The position numbers and the translations under genes are program-made. From Bacteroidota bacterium (GTDB lineage Bacteria > Bacteroidota > Bacteroidia > JABDFU01): a DNA stretch of 39,729 nucleotides. This document shows positions 8,501 through 16,196 of this stretch, piece after piece. Numbering within the stretch: position 1 is the first letter of the stretch; the number at the start of each line of letters is the position of its first letter. The stretch is taken from NCBI GenBank assembly GCA_013286385.1, contig JABDFU010000001.1, positions 1-39,729 on the forward strand. The letters run 5' to 3'. The notes below the pieces were generated by a model. That model had not been told where the DNA came from, ran no database searches, and worked only from the letters and a program-made list of their open reading frames with translations.

Positions 8501-9361
8501 ATGAAAAGTAGGGAGGTTACTTCACATTGGGATTTAATCATTCGGTCCAAATCCTCGGTTTTTGATTTAGACTTTAAAAGCATCTGGAAATACCGCGATC
8601 TTATCATGCTCTTTGTTCGCAGAGATTTTGTTGCCAATTACAAGCAAACGATTTTAGGACCTCTGTGGCATTTCATCCAACCTCTTATTACAACAGGCAT
8701 TTACTTGCTTGTATTTACTAAAATTGCAAAAATACCGACGGATGGAATAAACTCAGTTCTTTTTTACATGAGCGGAATTACCCTTTGGAATTATTTTTCT
8801 TCCTGTCTCACTGGCACTTCAAATACATTTGGCAGTAATGCCGGAATTTTCGGAAAAGTATATTTTCCTCGGTTAGTGTCGCCAATTTCTTCAATTATTT
8901 CTAATCTGATGAAATTTGGAATTCAGTTTTTAATGCTGGTTCTAATGATGATCTGTTTTTCAGTTTTTAAAGGAGAGCCTTTTTATTTGGGCTTGTCCTG
9001 GTTATTGATTATACCCTTACTTATTGTTATGGCCGTTCTCGGACTGGGTCTGGGTATTATCATTTCTTCCCTAACTACCAAATACAGGGATTTTGCGGTT
9101 TTGATAGGATTCGGAGTCCAATTACTTATGTATGCAACACCTGTTGTATATCCGCTATCGTTTATAGCTGATAAATCGTACAAATTTCTTATCGTTATTA
9201 ACCCGCTTACTTATTTGATGGAGGCTTTCCGTTTTGCGATTTTTCATCACGGAATATTGTCCATCTATTTGATATATAGCCTTGGATTTACTTGTGTAAT
9301 GCTAATAATGGGCTTAATAATGTTCAACAAAGTGGAACGAACCTTTATGGATACCGTTTAA
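8501..9361 (+). CDS. wzm: ABC-2 type polysaccharide export permease (Wzm)
   Basis: The protein is 286 residues with about six membrane segments. It has the typical Wzm/TagG entry RDLIMLFVRRDFVANYKQT and the segment TILGPLWHFIQPL. It forms the inner-membrane channel that flips a lipid-linked polysaccharide, powered by the neighbouring ATPase. The open frame extends upstream to 8309, but that part is the shifted reading of the Tyr-Gly repeat. The ATG at 8501 gives the family's normal N-terminus and lies 28 bases after the autokinase stop. Its stop is 5 bases before the ATPase start, so the two are co-transcribed. Confidence 0.93.
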   Translation: MKSREVTSHWDLIIRSKSSVFDLDFKSIWKYRDLIMLFVRRDFVANYKQTILGPLWHFIQPLITTGIYLLVFTKIAKIPTDGINSVLFYMSGITLWNYFSSCLTGTSNTFGSNAGIFGKVYFPRLVSPISSIISNLMKFGIQFLMLVLMMICFSVFKGEPFYLGLSWLLIIPLLIVMAVLGLGLGIIISSLTTKYRDFAVLIGFGVQLLMYATPVVYPLSFIADKSYKFLIVINPLTYLMEAFRFAIFHHGILSIYLIYSLGFTCVMLIMGLIMFNKVERTFMDTV

Positions 9362-9366
9362 GAAAG

Positions 9367-10680
9367 ATGGATGAAGTTGTAATCAGGGTTGAAAATGTAT
9401 CGAAACAATATCGTCTGGGCCAGGTAGGTACTGGAACTATGTCGCATGATCTTAATCGCTGGTGGCATTCAATAAGAGGTAAAGAAGATCCTTATTTGTT
9501 AGTTGGTGAAGAAAACGACCGAACTGTTACCGGGAAAAGCGACTATGTTTGGTCATTACGAGATATAAATTTCGAAATTAAGCGGGGTGAAGTCCTCGGT
9601 ATTATTGGAAAAAATGGTGCGGGCAAATCGACCTTGTTGAAAATCCTTTCAAGAGTGACCCAACCCACTACGGGAAATCTCTTTATAAAAGGCCGAATCG
9701 CTTCTTTGTTGGAAGTTGGAACAGGTTTTCATCCGGAGCTTTCAGGTCGTGAAAATGTTTTTTTAAACGGAGCGATTTTGGGTATGAGTAAAAAAGAAAT
9801 CCGGTCCAAATTCGATGAAATAATAGATTTTAGTGGTGTGGAACGGTATATAGATACACCTGTTAAGAGGTACAGTAGTGGAATGTATGTTCGTTTAGCT
9901 TTTGCTGTTGCAGCTCATTTGGAGCCTGAAATATTAATTGTAGATGAAGTATTGGCAGTGGGAGATGCGGAGTTCCAAAAAAAGTGTCTCGGAAAAATGA
10001 GTTATGTTGCAGGCCAGGGCAGGACTGTACTATTTGTCAGCCATAATTTAAGTGCAGTTCAGACTTTATGTACGCGTGCAATTTTACTAAATAAGGGATC
10101 TGTCAGGATTGATTCAACTGTAGAAAGGGCACTTGACGAATATGGTTCAATGGATGCAAAAAAATATTCAGAACGGTTTTGGGAAAAAGAAAGTGCTCCC
10201 GCTTTCCATGATAAGATTGTCAGGTTGCATTCAATTCGGGTTTTAAATAAGGAAGGCCAGGTAAAAAATTTATTTGATGTTAAGGATTCAATTACAATTG
10301 AAGCCGGATATTGGGTTATGGAAGAGAAATATTCCCTGAACGTCCATCTTTATATTAAAAATAATGTCGGACAAACTCTATTCGTTTCAATGGACAATCT
10401 GGATTCTCCCTGGAAAGATAAAAAACAACCTCCTGGATTATACTTGGTACGTTGCGAGGTTCCCCCCAATTTTCTTAATGAAGGGATTATTAAAATTGAA
10501 TACTTAATTTGCCTGAATCCGCATACTGGCATGAATGTTTGTGTTGATGATGCTGTAACCTTTCAGGTCATTGACGATAAAAACACAAATGGAGTAAGAG
10601 GCAACTGGCAATTACCATGGCCCTCAGCGCAAATTCGTCCTCGGTTGGAGTGGAAAATTGAAAGAGTTCAAAATAGTTAA
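9367..10680 (+). CDS. wzt: ABC polysaccharide export ATPase with C-terminal cargo domain (Wzt)
   Basis: This 437-residue ATPase has Walker A GKNGAGKST (about 82-90), signature YSSGM (about 169), Walker B EILIVDEV (about 188-195) and a switch His (about 226). Residues about 275-437 form an added beta-rich domain of the Wzt C-terminal type, ending in GNWQLPWPSAQIRPRLEW. In known O-antigen exporters (E. coli O8/O9a, Raoultella) this domain recognises the modified non-reducing end of the glycan and couples chain termination to export. The ATG at 9367 (MDEVVIRVENVSKQY) is preferred over an upstream in-frame start at 9292 that would overlap the permease by 70 bases. The domain implies that the exported chain is capped or otherwise marked at its end. 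Confidence 0.93.
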   Translation: MDEVVIRVENVSKQYRLGQVGTGTMSHDLNRWWHSIRGKEDPYLLVGEENDRTVTGKSDYVWSLRDINFEIKRGEVLGIIGKNGAGKSTLLKILSRVTQPTTGNLFIKGRIASLLEVGTGFHPELSGRENVFLNGAILGMSKKEIRSKFDEIIDFSGVERYIDTPVKRYSSGMYVRLAFAVAAHLEPEILIVDEVLAVGDAEFQKKCLGKMSYVAGQGRTVLFVSHNLSAVQTLCTRAILLNKGSVRIDSTVERALDEYGSMDAKKYSERFWEKESAPAFHDKIVRLHSIRVLNKEGQVKNLFDVKDSITIEAGYWVMEEKYSLNVHLYIKNNVGQTLFVSMDNLDSPWKDKKQPPGLYLVRCEVPPNFLNEGIIKIEYLICLNPHTGMNVCVDDAVTFQVIDDKNTNGVRGNWQLPWPSAQIRPRLEWKIERVQNS

Positions 10681-10686
10681 TATGAA

Positions 10687-11430
10687 ATGTTGGAAGAATC
10701 TGAAAATTACTTTTTAATTCAGATACATGGAGATTCTTTAAGCCTGCCAAGGAATAAGGAAGGCGTTCCATTTTACCTCACTTACCCTGAGCTTATAAGG
10801 TCGAGTATTGAGGAGATTAAGAAGGGAAAAAAAATCTATTTATATAATTTTTCAAGAGGTTCAATAACCATAAATCAGGTTTATCAGGAACTTCTTGAAA
10901 AAATTGGCTATTTCAGTCGTACAGGCAATATATTGGTAATTCAAATTGGAGTTTGCGATTGTGCTCCGAGGCCAATTCCGTATTGGTTACGGAATATAAT
11001 CGGCACGTTACCGGAAAAAGCAAGAACCTATGCGATAAAACAAATACATACTAACAGGCCATTGATTCAGCGTGCTGGAATAAAATGGCAAATGGTACCT
11101 CCCCGCACTTTCTTGGAATATTATGCTAAGTTATTGAGTGTTGCTACAAAAGCGTTTGATCGGATTTATTTAATAAATATTGCACCAACAAATCCTGAAA
11201 CGGAAATGCAGTCACCCGGATTTTCATTTCAAATAGAAAAATACAATAGCCTTATTAAGGAGGTGGTGGAAAATATGAATAATGAAAAATTACGTCTTTT
11301 AGATGTACACAGTAAAATCAAAAACAAAACCGGGGAACTCAGTTTGTATATCAATAAAGACGGAGTTCATATCACTGTCCTTGCTCATAGGATGTATGCT
11401 GATATGATTCTTAAGGATTATAGGATATAA
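10687..11430 (+). CDS. SGNH/GDSL-fold hydrolase-like protein
   Basis: The protein is 247 residues. It shows SGNH block I (IHGDSLSLPR, Ser17), a block II-like Gly59 (FSRGSIT), a block III-like GVCD (88-91) and block V DGVHITVLAH (Asp225, His228). The usual block III Asn (GxND) is replaced by Cys90, so the oxyanion hole is atypical. No signal peptide is visible, so it is probably cytoplasmic. Family members add or remove O-acyl groups on sugars. It starts 6 bases after wzt and ends the export operon, which suggests a role in acyl editing of the exported glycan. The substrate cannot be read from sequence. Confidence 0.75.
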   Translation: MLEESENYFLIQIHGDSLSLPRNKEGVPFYLTYPELIRSSIEEIKKGKKIYLYNFSRGSITINQVYQELLEKIGYFSRTGNILVIQIGVCDCAPRPIPYWLRNIIGTLPEKARTYAIKQIHTNRPLIQRAGIKWQMVPPRTFLEYYAKLLSVATKAFDRIYLINIAPTNPETEMQSPGFSFQIEKYNSLIKEVVENMNNEKLRLLDVHSKIKNKTGELSLYINKDGVHITVLAHRMYADMILKDYRI

Positions 11431-11453
11431 AGTCGACTAGATTTAATTAAATC
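11431..11453. other. Paired palindromes between convergent genes
   Basis: The 21-base gap between the convergent SGNH and dioxygenase genes holds AGTCGACT (11431-11438) and GATTTAATTAAATC (11440-11453), both perfect palindromes. They could act as a weak bidirectional stop or a protein site. Neither forms a GC-rich hairpin with a U-tract, so this is not called a terminator. Confidence 0.3.
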
Positions 11454-12477
11454 AGTAGTTCAGCTTGATTTTATTAGAAATTTTGGCGATTAGTGAATGA
11501 ATATAATTGTAAGTACGAAGTAATAAATTTGCAATTTTCCTCTCCATCCTTGCCAAGTAAAACAAACTAAAAAAAGCGGGTTCCTTTTGTCCATTTAAAA
11601 TTTTATGCATTAATGTATTTTTGAATTCGTTAATAGGTTGAGGGAGTAATACTTTTTGCAAAGATCTGGGAAGTTGTTTTAATACTTCCTGTGGTAACTC
11701 TTTCACCTTATCAGGAAAAGGAATATCGTTCGGAAAAAAGCCGATCATCATCCTCATGACTTTTGCTCCATATAGATTTGCCTCCCGTCCATGCCAAACA
11801 TCATTAGTAAATATGTAAACATCTCCCTTTTTGCCATATGCACCGGTTACATTTTTTAGAATTCGTCTTGCTAGTATCCGGTTAAATAAATTAAACTTCA
11901 GAAAGAAATTTAGACTTGTGTCATAATAGTACATAATTTGCCCTAGTAAACAGTTTTTTCTGGGACAATAAGGAAATCGTTGAGACCCTTTTATCAGGGC
12001 AGAGGCACCATTATCTGGACCAGGACAGTCTGTTAACAGAATTCCGATATTCATTTCTCCAGGTGCATCCCTATGCCATTCGTGATTCATCGGTGCTGGT
12101 CCTATTGTGGGTCGAGGGTCAATAATGCCTGTAAATCGCTGGATATTATAACCTCTTAGTTTTATATTGCCTGCTACTAATTTAATAAATTCAGAAGATG
12201 TTGAATCTTCAAGAAATTGCCCAACAAGGTGGTCTAATGTTGGGCATTTTCCATACACATCTATCATTACGTCGAGGATTTTCTGTTGGCTTGGATTTTT
12301 CCATTCCATAAATTTTGAACCGCCTCCCTCATTATGGTTGGATTTGTGGTTTAAAAAATAGTCTTCAATTTCTTTATTAGCTTTTTCGATAATATCCGGA
12401 GGAAAAAAGTTTCTAAAAAAAACAAAACCATTTTCATCAAAGTCTTTAGAAATGGAATTTAAAATGTTTTTGTCCAT
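11452..12477 (-). CDS. Fe(II)/2-oxoglutarate dioxygenase, phytanoyl-CoA hydroxylase (PhyH) type
   Basis: The protein is 341 residues. The metal-binding triad of the family is visible: His135 and Asp137 in NHEWHRDAPG, and distal His229 in DVWHGRE, followed by Arg242 as the likely 2-oxoglutarate carboxylate ligand. PhyH-type enzymes hydroxylate small molecules or acyl chains, and several occur in natural-product and surface-glycan loci. It is the only minus-strand gene inside the polysaccharide region and has its own perfect -7 element, so it is transcribed separately. It may modify a glycan component or lipid, but the substrate is unknown. About 90 C-terminal residues after residue 250 are basic and hydrophobic (KVLLPQPINEFKNTLMHKI) and have no recognised motif. 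Confidence 0.82.
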   Translation of the reverse strand: MDKNILNSISKDFDENGFVFFRNFFPPDIIEKANKEIEDYFLNHKSNHNEGGGSKFMEWKNPSQQKILDVMIDVYGKCPTLDHLVGQFLEDSTSSEFIKLVAGNIKLRGYNIQRFTGIIDPRPTIGPAPMNHEWHRDAPGEMNIGILLTDCPGPDNGASALIKGSQRFPYCPRKNCLLGQIMYYYDTSLNFFLKFNLFNRILARRILKNVTGAYGKKGDVYIFTNDVWHGREANLYGAKVMRMMIGFFPNDIPFPDKVKELPQEVLKQLPRSLQKVLLPQPINEFKNTLMHKILNGQKEPAFFSLFYLARMERKIANLLLRTYNYIHSLIAKISNKIKLNY

Positions 12478-12502
12478 TGGATTTAATGCTGTAGGATTTG
12501 AG

Positions 12503-12510
12503 CAAAACTA
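12503..12510 (-). promoter_or_regulatory. Promoter -7 element for the minus-strand dioxygenase (TAGTTTTG)
   Basis: TAGTTTTG on the minus strand matches TAnnTTTG exactly and ends 26 bases upstream of the ATG at 12477. It lies in the 112-base divergent gap, back to back with a second perfect element for the plus strand. Confidence 0.55.
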
Positions 12511-12563
12511 ATACTATTTAATGATTTTGTAATTGTTAAAACTACAAAAGAATAGAAAAACAG

Positions 12564-12571
12564 TAACTTTG
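12564..12571 (+). promoter_or_regulatory. Promoter -7 element for the assembly operon (TAACTTTG)
   Basis: TAACTTTG is identical to the element before the autokinase gene and lies 18 bases before the ATG at 12590. The repetition of the same 8-mer at both operon heads supports a real promoter. No convincing -33 element is visible. Confidence 0.55.
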
Positions 12572-12589
12572 ATTTTTAAGAAATAGAGT

Positions 12590-14110
12590 ATGTTTTTAAG
12601 AAAAAAAAATCGTGCGAGTACTTCCAGGCTTAAGCGCGTTTTGATTTTCTGCCATATGAGTACTTTTTTTACCGAATTATTCAGGGAAGCAATTCTGTTA
12701 CAAAAATCAAATAATTATGAACCGATGTTCCTTTTTCGGAAATACCCTACACTATCAAATGATTTAAAAGAGTGTTTAAAAGAGAATATTTTTTGCATTG
12801 ATGAAAATGGCACTGTGATTTCAGCAATGTCTGAAGTTAATACTGAAAAAAAAATAATAACTACAGAAGAGAATCTGGTATCAATTGCCATTTTGAGACG
12901 AAGTTTTACAAGTAAAAACGTTGGGTTACTGCCTTCATTCATTAAAAAACCGTTGAAATTTGTTTTTTTGAGGCTTGCTAAAAATGTCAAAACGATTTTC
13001 GCTTCTGATGCATTGACATTAATTCACGAACTTAAAGAACTTAAAAAGAAATATGTCGCTATTTTCAAGATTTATCAGCCTCATTTGTTGCTTTTGGCAG
13101 GGGATCAGGTTGGCAATGATACTCCTTTTTTGATAAAAGTTGCTCATAACTTTGGTGTAGCAGCTATTATTACTCCCTCCACTATGACCAATGGTCTCGA
13201 AGAAAGAGAAGTCTATTCTAAGAATCCACGGCATTATTTGAACAACAGTGCAAACAGGTTGGCGGGATTTTTATTTCCCAGTTGGGTTATAAAATATAAA
13301 GGTCGCAAGTTGATCAGAGTTCCCGGCGCAAGGGTTTTTGCTTTTGAGTGGCTGGGTGTATCACCTCCGGCACCGTGGACATTTCATAGTGGTTTTGCTG
13401 ATTGTATTGCTGTTGAGAGCAATGCCATGCTTGATTATTATTTGAAGGCCGGACTTCCGAGTGAAAAACTGAAACTGACTGGATCTCCTGTATATGATAG
13501 CTTAGCTCAGTTTATGCAAAATAAAGCTCAATTACGCGAAAAGCTATATGAAAGAATGGATCTTAAGATGGGTAAACCACTTATTGTTTCTGCCTTGCCT
13601 CCGGATTCGCTATATATGGTTGGGGGGCGGCCTGAATGCGATTTTCAGAAGTACGATGAGTTAGTAGAGTTTTGGCTGAAATCATTGGGAAGTATTAGAG
13701 GATATAATGTTGTTATTTCACTTCATCCGTCTGTTGATTTTGATAGCTCGAAACATCTTGAGAAATTTGGAGTTCGGATTGCAAAAGAAAATATTGTTCA
13801 TTTGATTCCCCTTTGTGATATATTCGTAGCAAGTGTTTCGTCAACAATTCGTTGGGCCATTGCTTGTGGAAAACCAGTGTTAAACTACGATATTTACAGA
13901 TACAAATACACTGATTTTAATGAGGTTCCTGGCGTTCTAAGGGTCGAGGAGCAGACCGACTTTTTAAAAACACTTGAACAATTGGCATACGATAAAAAAT
14001 ATTACAGTGACACGGCTTATGCCCAGGCTGCGTGCTCCGGATATTGGGGGTGTCTGGACGGCAAAGCAGGAAACAGGATTCTTGAACTAATTGAGAAATT
14101 CGAGAAGTAG
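12590..14110 (+). CDS. Putative GT-B-fold surface polysaccharide glycosyltransferase
   Basis: The protein is 506 residues and has no membrane segments. Its middle and C-terminal parts read like the GT-B / UDP-GlcNAc 2-epimerase-like fold: a Rossmann-type first half with HLLLLAGDQVGNDTPFLIKV, then IAVESNAMLDYYLKAGLP, LKLTGSPVYDS, VVISLHPSV, and a donor-site-like stretch DIFVASVSSTIRWAIACGKP. Comparable proteins occur in capsule and sialic or nonulosonic acid glycan loci. It heads its own transcript behind a perfect -7 element. The transferase role and donor are inferences; a CDP-glycerol-type transferase is an alternative. Confidence 0.65.
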   Translation: MFLRKKNRASTSRLKRVLIFCHMSTFFTELFREAILLQKSNNYEPMFLFRKYPTLSNDLKECLKENIFCIDENGTVISAMSEVNTEKKIITTEENLVSIAILRRSFTSKNVGLLPSFIKKPLKFVFLRLAKNVKTIFASDALTLIHELKELKKKYVAIFKIYQPHLLLLAGDQVGNDTPFLIKVAHNFGVAAIITPSTMTNGLEEREVYSKNPRHYLNNSANRLAGFLFPSWVIKYKGRKLIRVPGARVFAFEWLGVSPPAPWTFHSGFADCIAVESNAMLDYYLKAGLPSEKLKLTGSPVYDSLAQFMQNKAQLREKLYERMDLKMGKPLIVSALPPDSLYMVGGRPECDFQKYDELVEFWLKSLGSIRGYNVVISLHPSVDFDSSKHLEKFGVRIAKENIVHLIPLCDIFVASVSSTIRWAIACGKPVLNYDIYRYKYTDFNEVPGVLRVEEQTDFLKTLEQLAYDKKYYSDTAYAQAACSGYWGCLDGKAGNRILELIEKFEK

Positions 14111-14146
14111 TTCCTGGTTTAATGAAGTTTTTATGCATTGTCTTTA

Positions 14147-14175
14147 TTGAATTTCCTCAAATTCATGTAGCTTTG
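14147..14175 (+). promoter_or_regulatory. Promoter with -33 and -7 elements (TTG, 18 bases, TAGCTTTG)
   Basis: TTG at 14147-14149 and a perfect TAnnTTTG match, TAGCTTTG at 14168-14175, are separated by 18 bases, close to the 19-21 described for Bacteroidota promoters. The next ATG is at 14207. The site lies in a 96-base gap, one of the few gaps of this size in the plus-strand region. Confidence 0.55.
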
Positions 14176-14206
14176 GAGCATATTCAATAGAAAGGCTTTA
14201 GCATTT

Positions 14207-14926
14207 ATGGAGAATTCCAATTCCTATATTTCGGTTATATTGCCATGTTTTAATGAGCGTGAAAATATTTTGGCTCTTGTTGTGGCGGTTGACAATGCAC
14301 TTATCCGTTTCAAGCGCGAAATCATAGTCGTTGATGACAACAGTCCTGATGGGACCTATCAGGCATTGGTTGAAAAGTCATTTCCTAATGTTGTGCCCAT
14401 TTTAAGAACACACGATAAAGGATTTGCCAATAGCATAAGATGTGGTATTGAAAAATCAAAAGGGAATATCGTTATTGTAATGGATTCCGATTTTAATCAT
14501 AAACCTGAATACCTTCCTTTTATGGTTGATAATATTTCTTATTACGACTGCGTTTCAGGTTCGCGATATTTATACGGAGGCGTGATGGAGAATCCTGTGC
14601 GTTTTCAATTGAGCTGGCTTTTTAATATTTTCGTCAGATTAATGACAGGAGGAAAAATAACCGACAGTCTGTACGGTTTTTTTGCCATAAAAAGAGAAGT
14701 TTTGGTGTCAGTGGATTTTAACAAGGTATTTTGGGGTTATGGGGATTATTGCATAAGATTATTTTACTATTTGCAGAAAAAAAATATTGGGGTTCTACAG
14801 TTTCCTGCAATAAATGGCAAGAGGATTGCAGGGGAAGGTAATTCACGGCTATTTAAAGTCTTTCGACAATATTTTACAGAAGTGATAAAGTTGGCCTATT
14901 CAATACGGATAAAAAAGGATGTATAA
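14207..14926 (+). CDS. DPM1-like family 2 glycosyltransferase (polyprenyl-phosphate sugar synthase type)
   Basis: This 239-residue soluble GT-A enzyme follows the dolichol-phosphate mannose synthase pattern: SVILPCFNERENI, VVDDNSPDGT (about 40-50), the metal site MDSDFNHKPE (about 94-103), SGSRYLYGG and a terminal GEGNSRLFKVF. Such enzymes load a sugar from a nucleotide donor onto polyprenyl phosphate for later use by membrane GT-C transferases. It lacks the C-terminal membrane segments of some relatives. A 628-residue multi-span protein four genes downstream is a candidate user of the lipid-linked sugar. The gene overlaps the methyltransferase by 8 bases. Confidence 0.85.
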   Translation: MENSNSYISVILPCFNERENILALVVAVDNALIRFKREIIVVDDNSPDGTYQALVEKSFPNVVPILRTHDKGFANSIRCGIEKSKGNIVIVMDSDFNHKPEYLPFMVDNISYYDCVSGSRYLYGGVMENPVRFQLSWLFNIFVRLMTGGKITDSLYGFFAIKREVLVSVDFNKVFWGYGDYCIRLFYYLQKKNIGVLQFPAINGKRIAGEGNSRLFKVFRQYFTEVIKLAYSIRIKKDV

Positions 14927-16196
14927 AGAATGTAAAAATTGCAGGATTTGTGGAAATTCCAATTTAGTTTCCATTCTCCGGCTTGGCGATCAATACCTTA
15001 CGGGTGTTTTTCCCAAAAGTAAAGATACTGTTCTTACAAAAGGCCCTCTTGAATTGGTCAAGTGCATGCCTTTGGGTAACGAAAATGTATGCGGATTGGT
15101 TCAGTTAAAGCACTCGTATAATTTAAGTGAGATGTATGGTGATACATACGGGTATCGGTCAGGACTTAATAAATCGATGGTTTTGCATTTGCAGAATAAA
15201 GTAACGAAAATCGAAAAAATAATAACGCTAAAAAAAGGGGACGTTGCGATTGATATTGGAAGCAATGATGCTACTTTGCTCAAGGCATATACCAACAAGG
15301 ATATTGAATTTTTTGGAGTTGATCCCAGTGCAGAAAAATTCCGAAAATATTATACGGACAATATTCATCTGATTCCTGAATTTTTCCCCTCTGCTTCGCT
15401 TTCGAAGGTGTTGAAGAATAAAAAGGTGAAAGTAGTAACGTCTATTTCCATGTTTTATGATTTAGAGGAGCCGATGAAATTTGTTAAATCGGTTTGTGAT
15501 ATCTTAGATGACAATGGAATTTGGATTTTTGAGCAAAGTTATCTGCCAACAATGATAGCTACGAATGCCTATGATACCGTTTGCCATGAGCATTTGGAAT
15601 ATTATTGTGTAAAACAAATAAAATGGATGATGGATTTAGCCGGACTTCACATTGTTGACATAGAGCTGAACAAAATAAATGGGGGAAGTTTTTCAGTAAC
15701 GGTTGCAAAAAGAACTTCCAACTGTTTTAAGGAGAACACCGATTTGATAAATTATTTTTTAAATAAGGAAATGGTTGAAGGCTATTCTGAATTGGCAACA
15801 TATGAATTATTTAGCAAGGCCATTCAAACCCAAAAGCAGAAACTCGTTTTACTTTTATCCAACCTTAAAATGGAGGGCAAAAAAGTAATTGGATACGGCG
15901 CTTCCACTAAAGGAAATGTTGTTCTTCAATACTGCGGAATTACAGAAACTCTTCTCCCTTTTATCGCTGATGTGAATGAAGATAAGTTCGGGGCGTATAC
16001 TCCTGGCCAATTGATTCCAATAATATCAGAGTCTGAGGCGAAAAGGATGAGCCCTGACTACTATCTCGTATTGCCCTGGCATTTCAGAGACAATTTTTTG
16101 TTTCGTGAAAAGGAATATATTACCGGAGGTGGAAAATTGATATTTCCTTTGCCAGACATAGAAATAATCGACAAAGAAGTTTATGCTGATTCCTAA
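14919..16196 (+). CDS. NDP-sugar C-methyltransferase (TcaB9/TylCIII-type)
   Basis: This 425-residue SAM-dependent methyltransferase has the three-part layout of deoxysugar C-methyltransferases. There is an N-terminal Cys-rich zinc-binding domain (CKNCRICG, plus Cys49 and Cys58), a SAM-binding Rossmann domain (AIDIGSNDATL, about 110-120), and a C-terminal domain with GYGASTKGNVVLQY. The CHEHLEYY motif at 222-229 matches the catalytic His-Glu-His stretch known in the 3-C-methyltransferase TcaB9, with almost the same numbering. The enzyme adds a methyl branch to a 4-keto nucleotide sugar. Together with the aminotransferase and GNAT enzyme downstream it points to a branched amino sugar. It overlaps both neighbours. 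Confidence 0.88.
   Translation: MYKECKNCRICGNSNLVSILRLGDQYLTGVFPKSKDTVLTKGPLELVKCMPLGNENVCGLVQLKHSYNLSEMYGDTYGYRSGLNKSMVLHLQNKVTKIEKIITLKKGDVAIDIGSNDATLLKAYTNKDIEFFGVDPSAEKFRKYYTDNIHLIPEFFPSASLSKVLKNKKVKVVTSISMFYDLEEPMKFVKSVCDILDDNGIWIFEQSYLPTMIATNAYDTVCHEHLEYYCVKQIKWMMDLAGLHIVDIELNKINGGSFSVTVAKRTSNCFKENTDLINYFLNKEMVEGYSELATYELFSKAIQTQKQKLVLLLSNLKMEGKKVIGYGASTKGNVVLQYCGITETLLPFIADVNEDKFGAYTPGQLIPIISESEAKRMSPDYYLVLPWHFRDNFLFREKEYITGGGKLIFPLPDIEIIDKEVYADS

Noticed and set aside
8227-8637. Minus-strand open frame with a long run of Ile-Thr repeats, and a plus-strand extension with Met-Val repeats from 8309
   Set aside because: Both are other-frame readings of the Tyr-Gly hexanucleotide tract. 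The true permease start is 8501.
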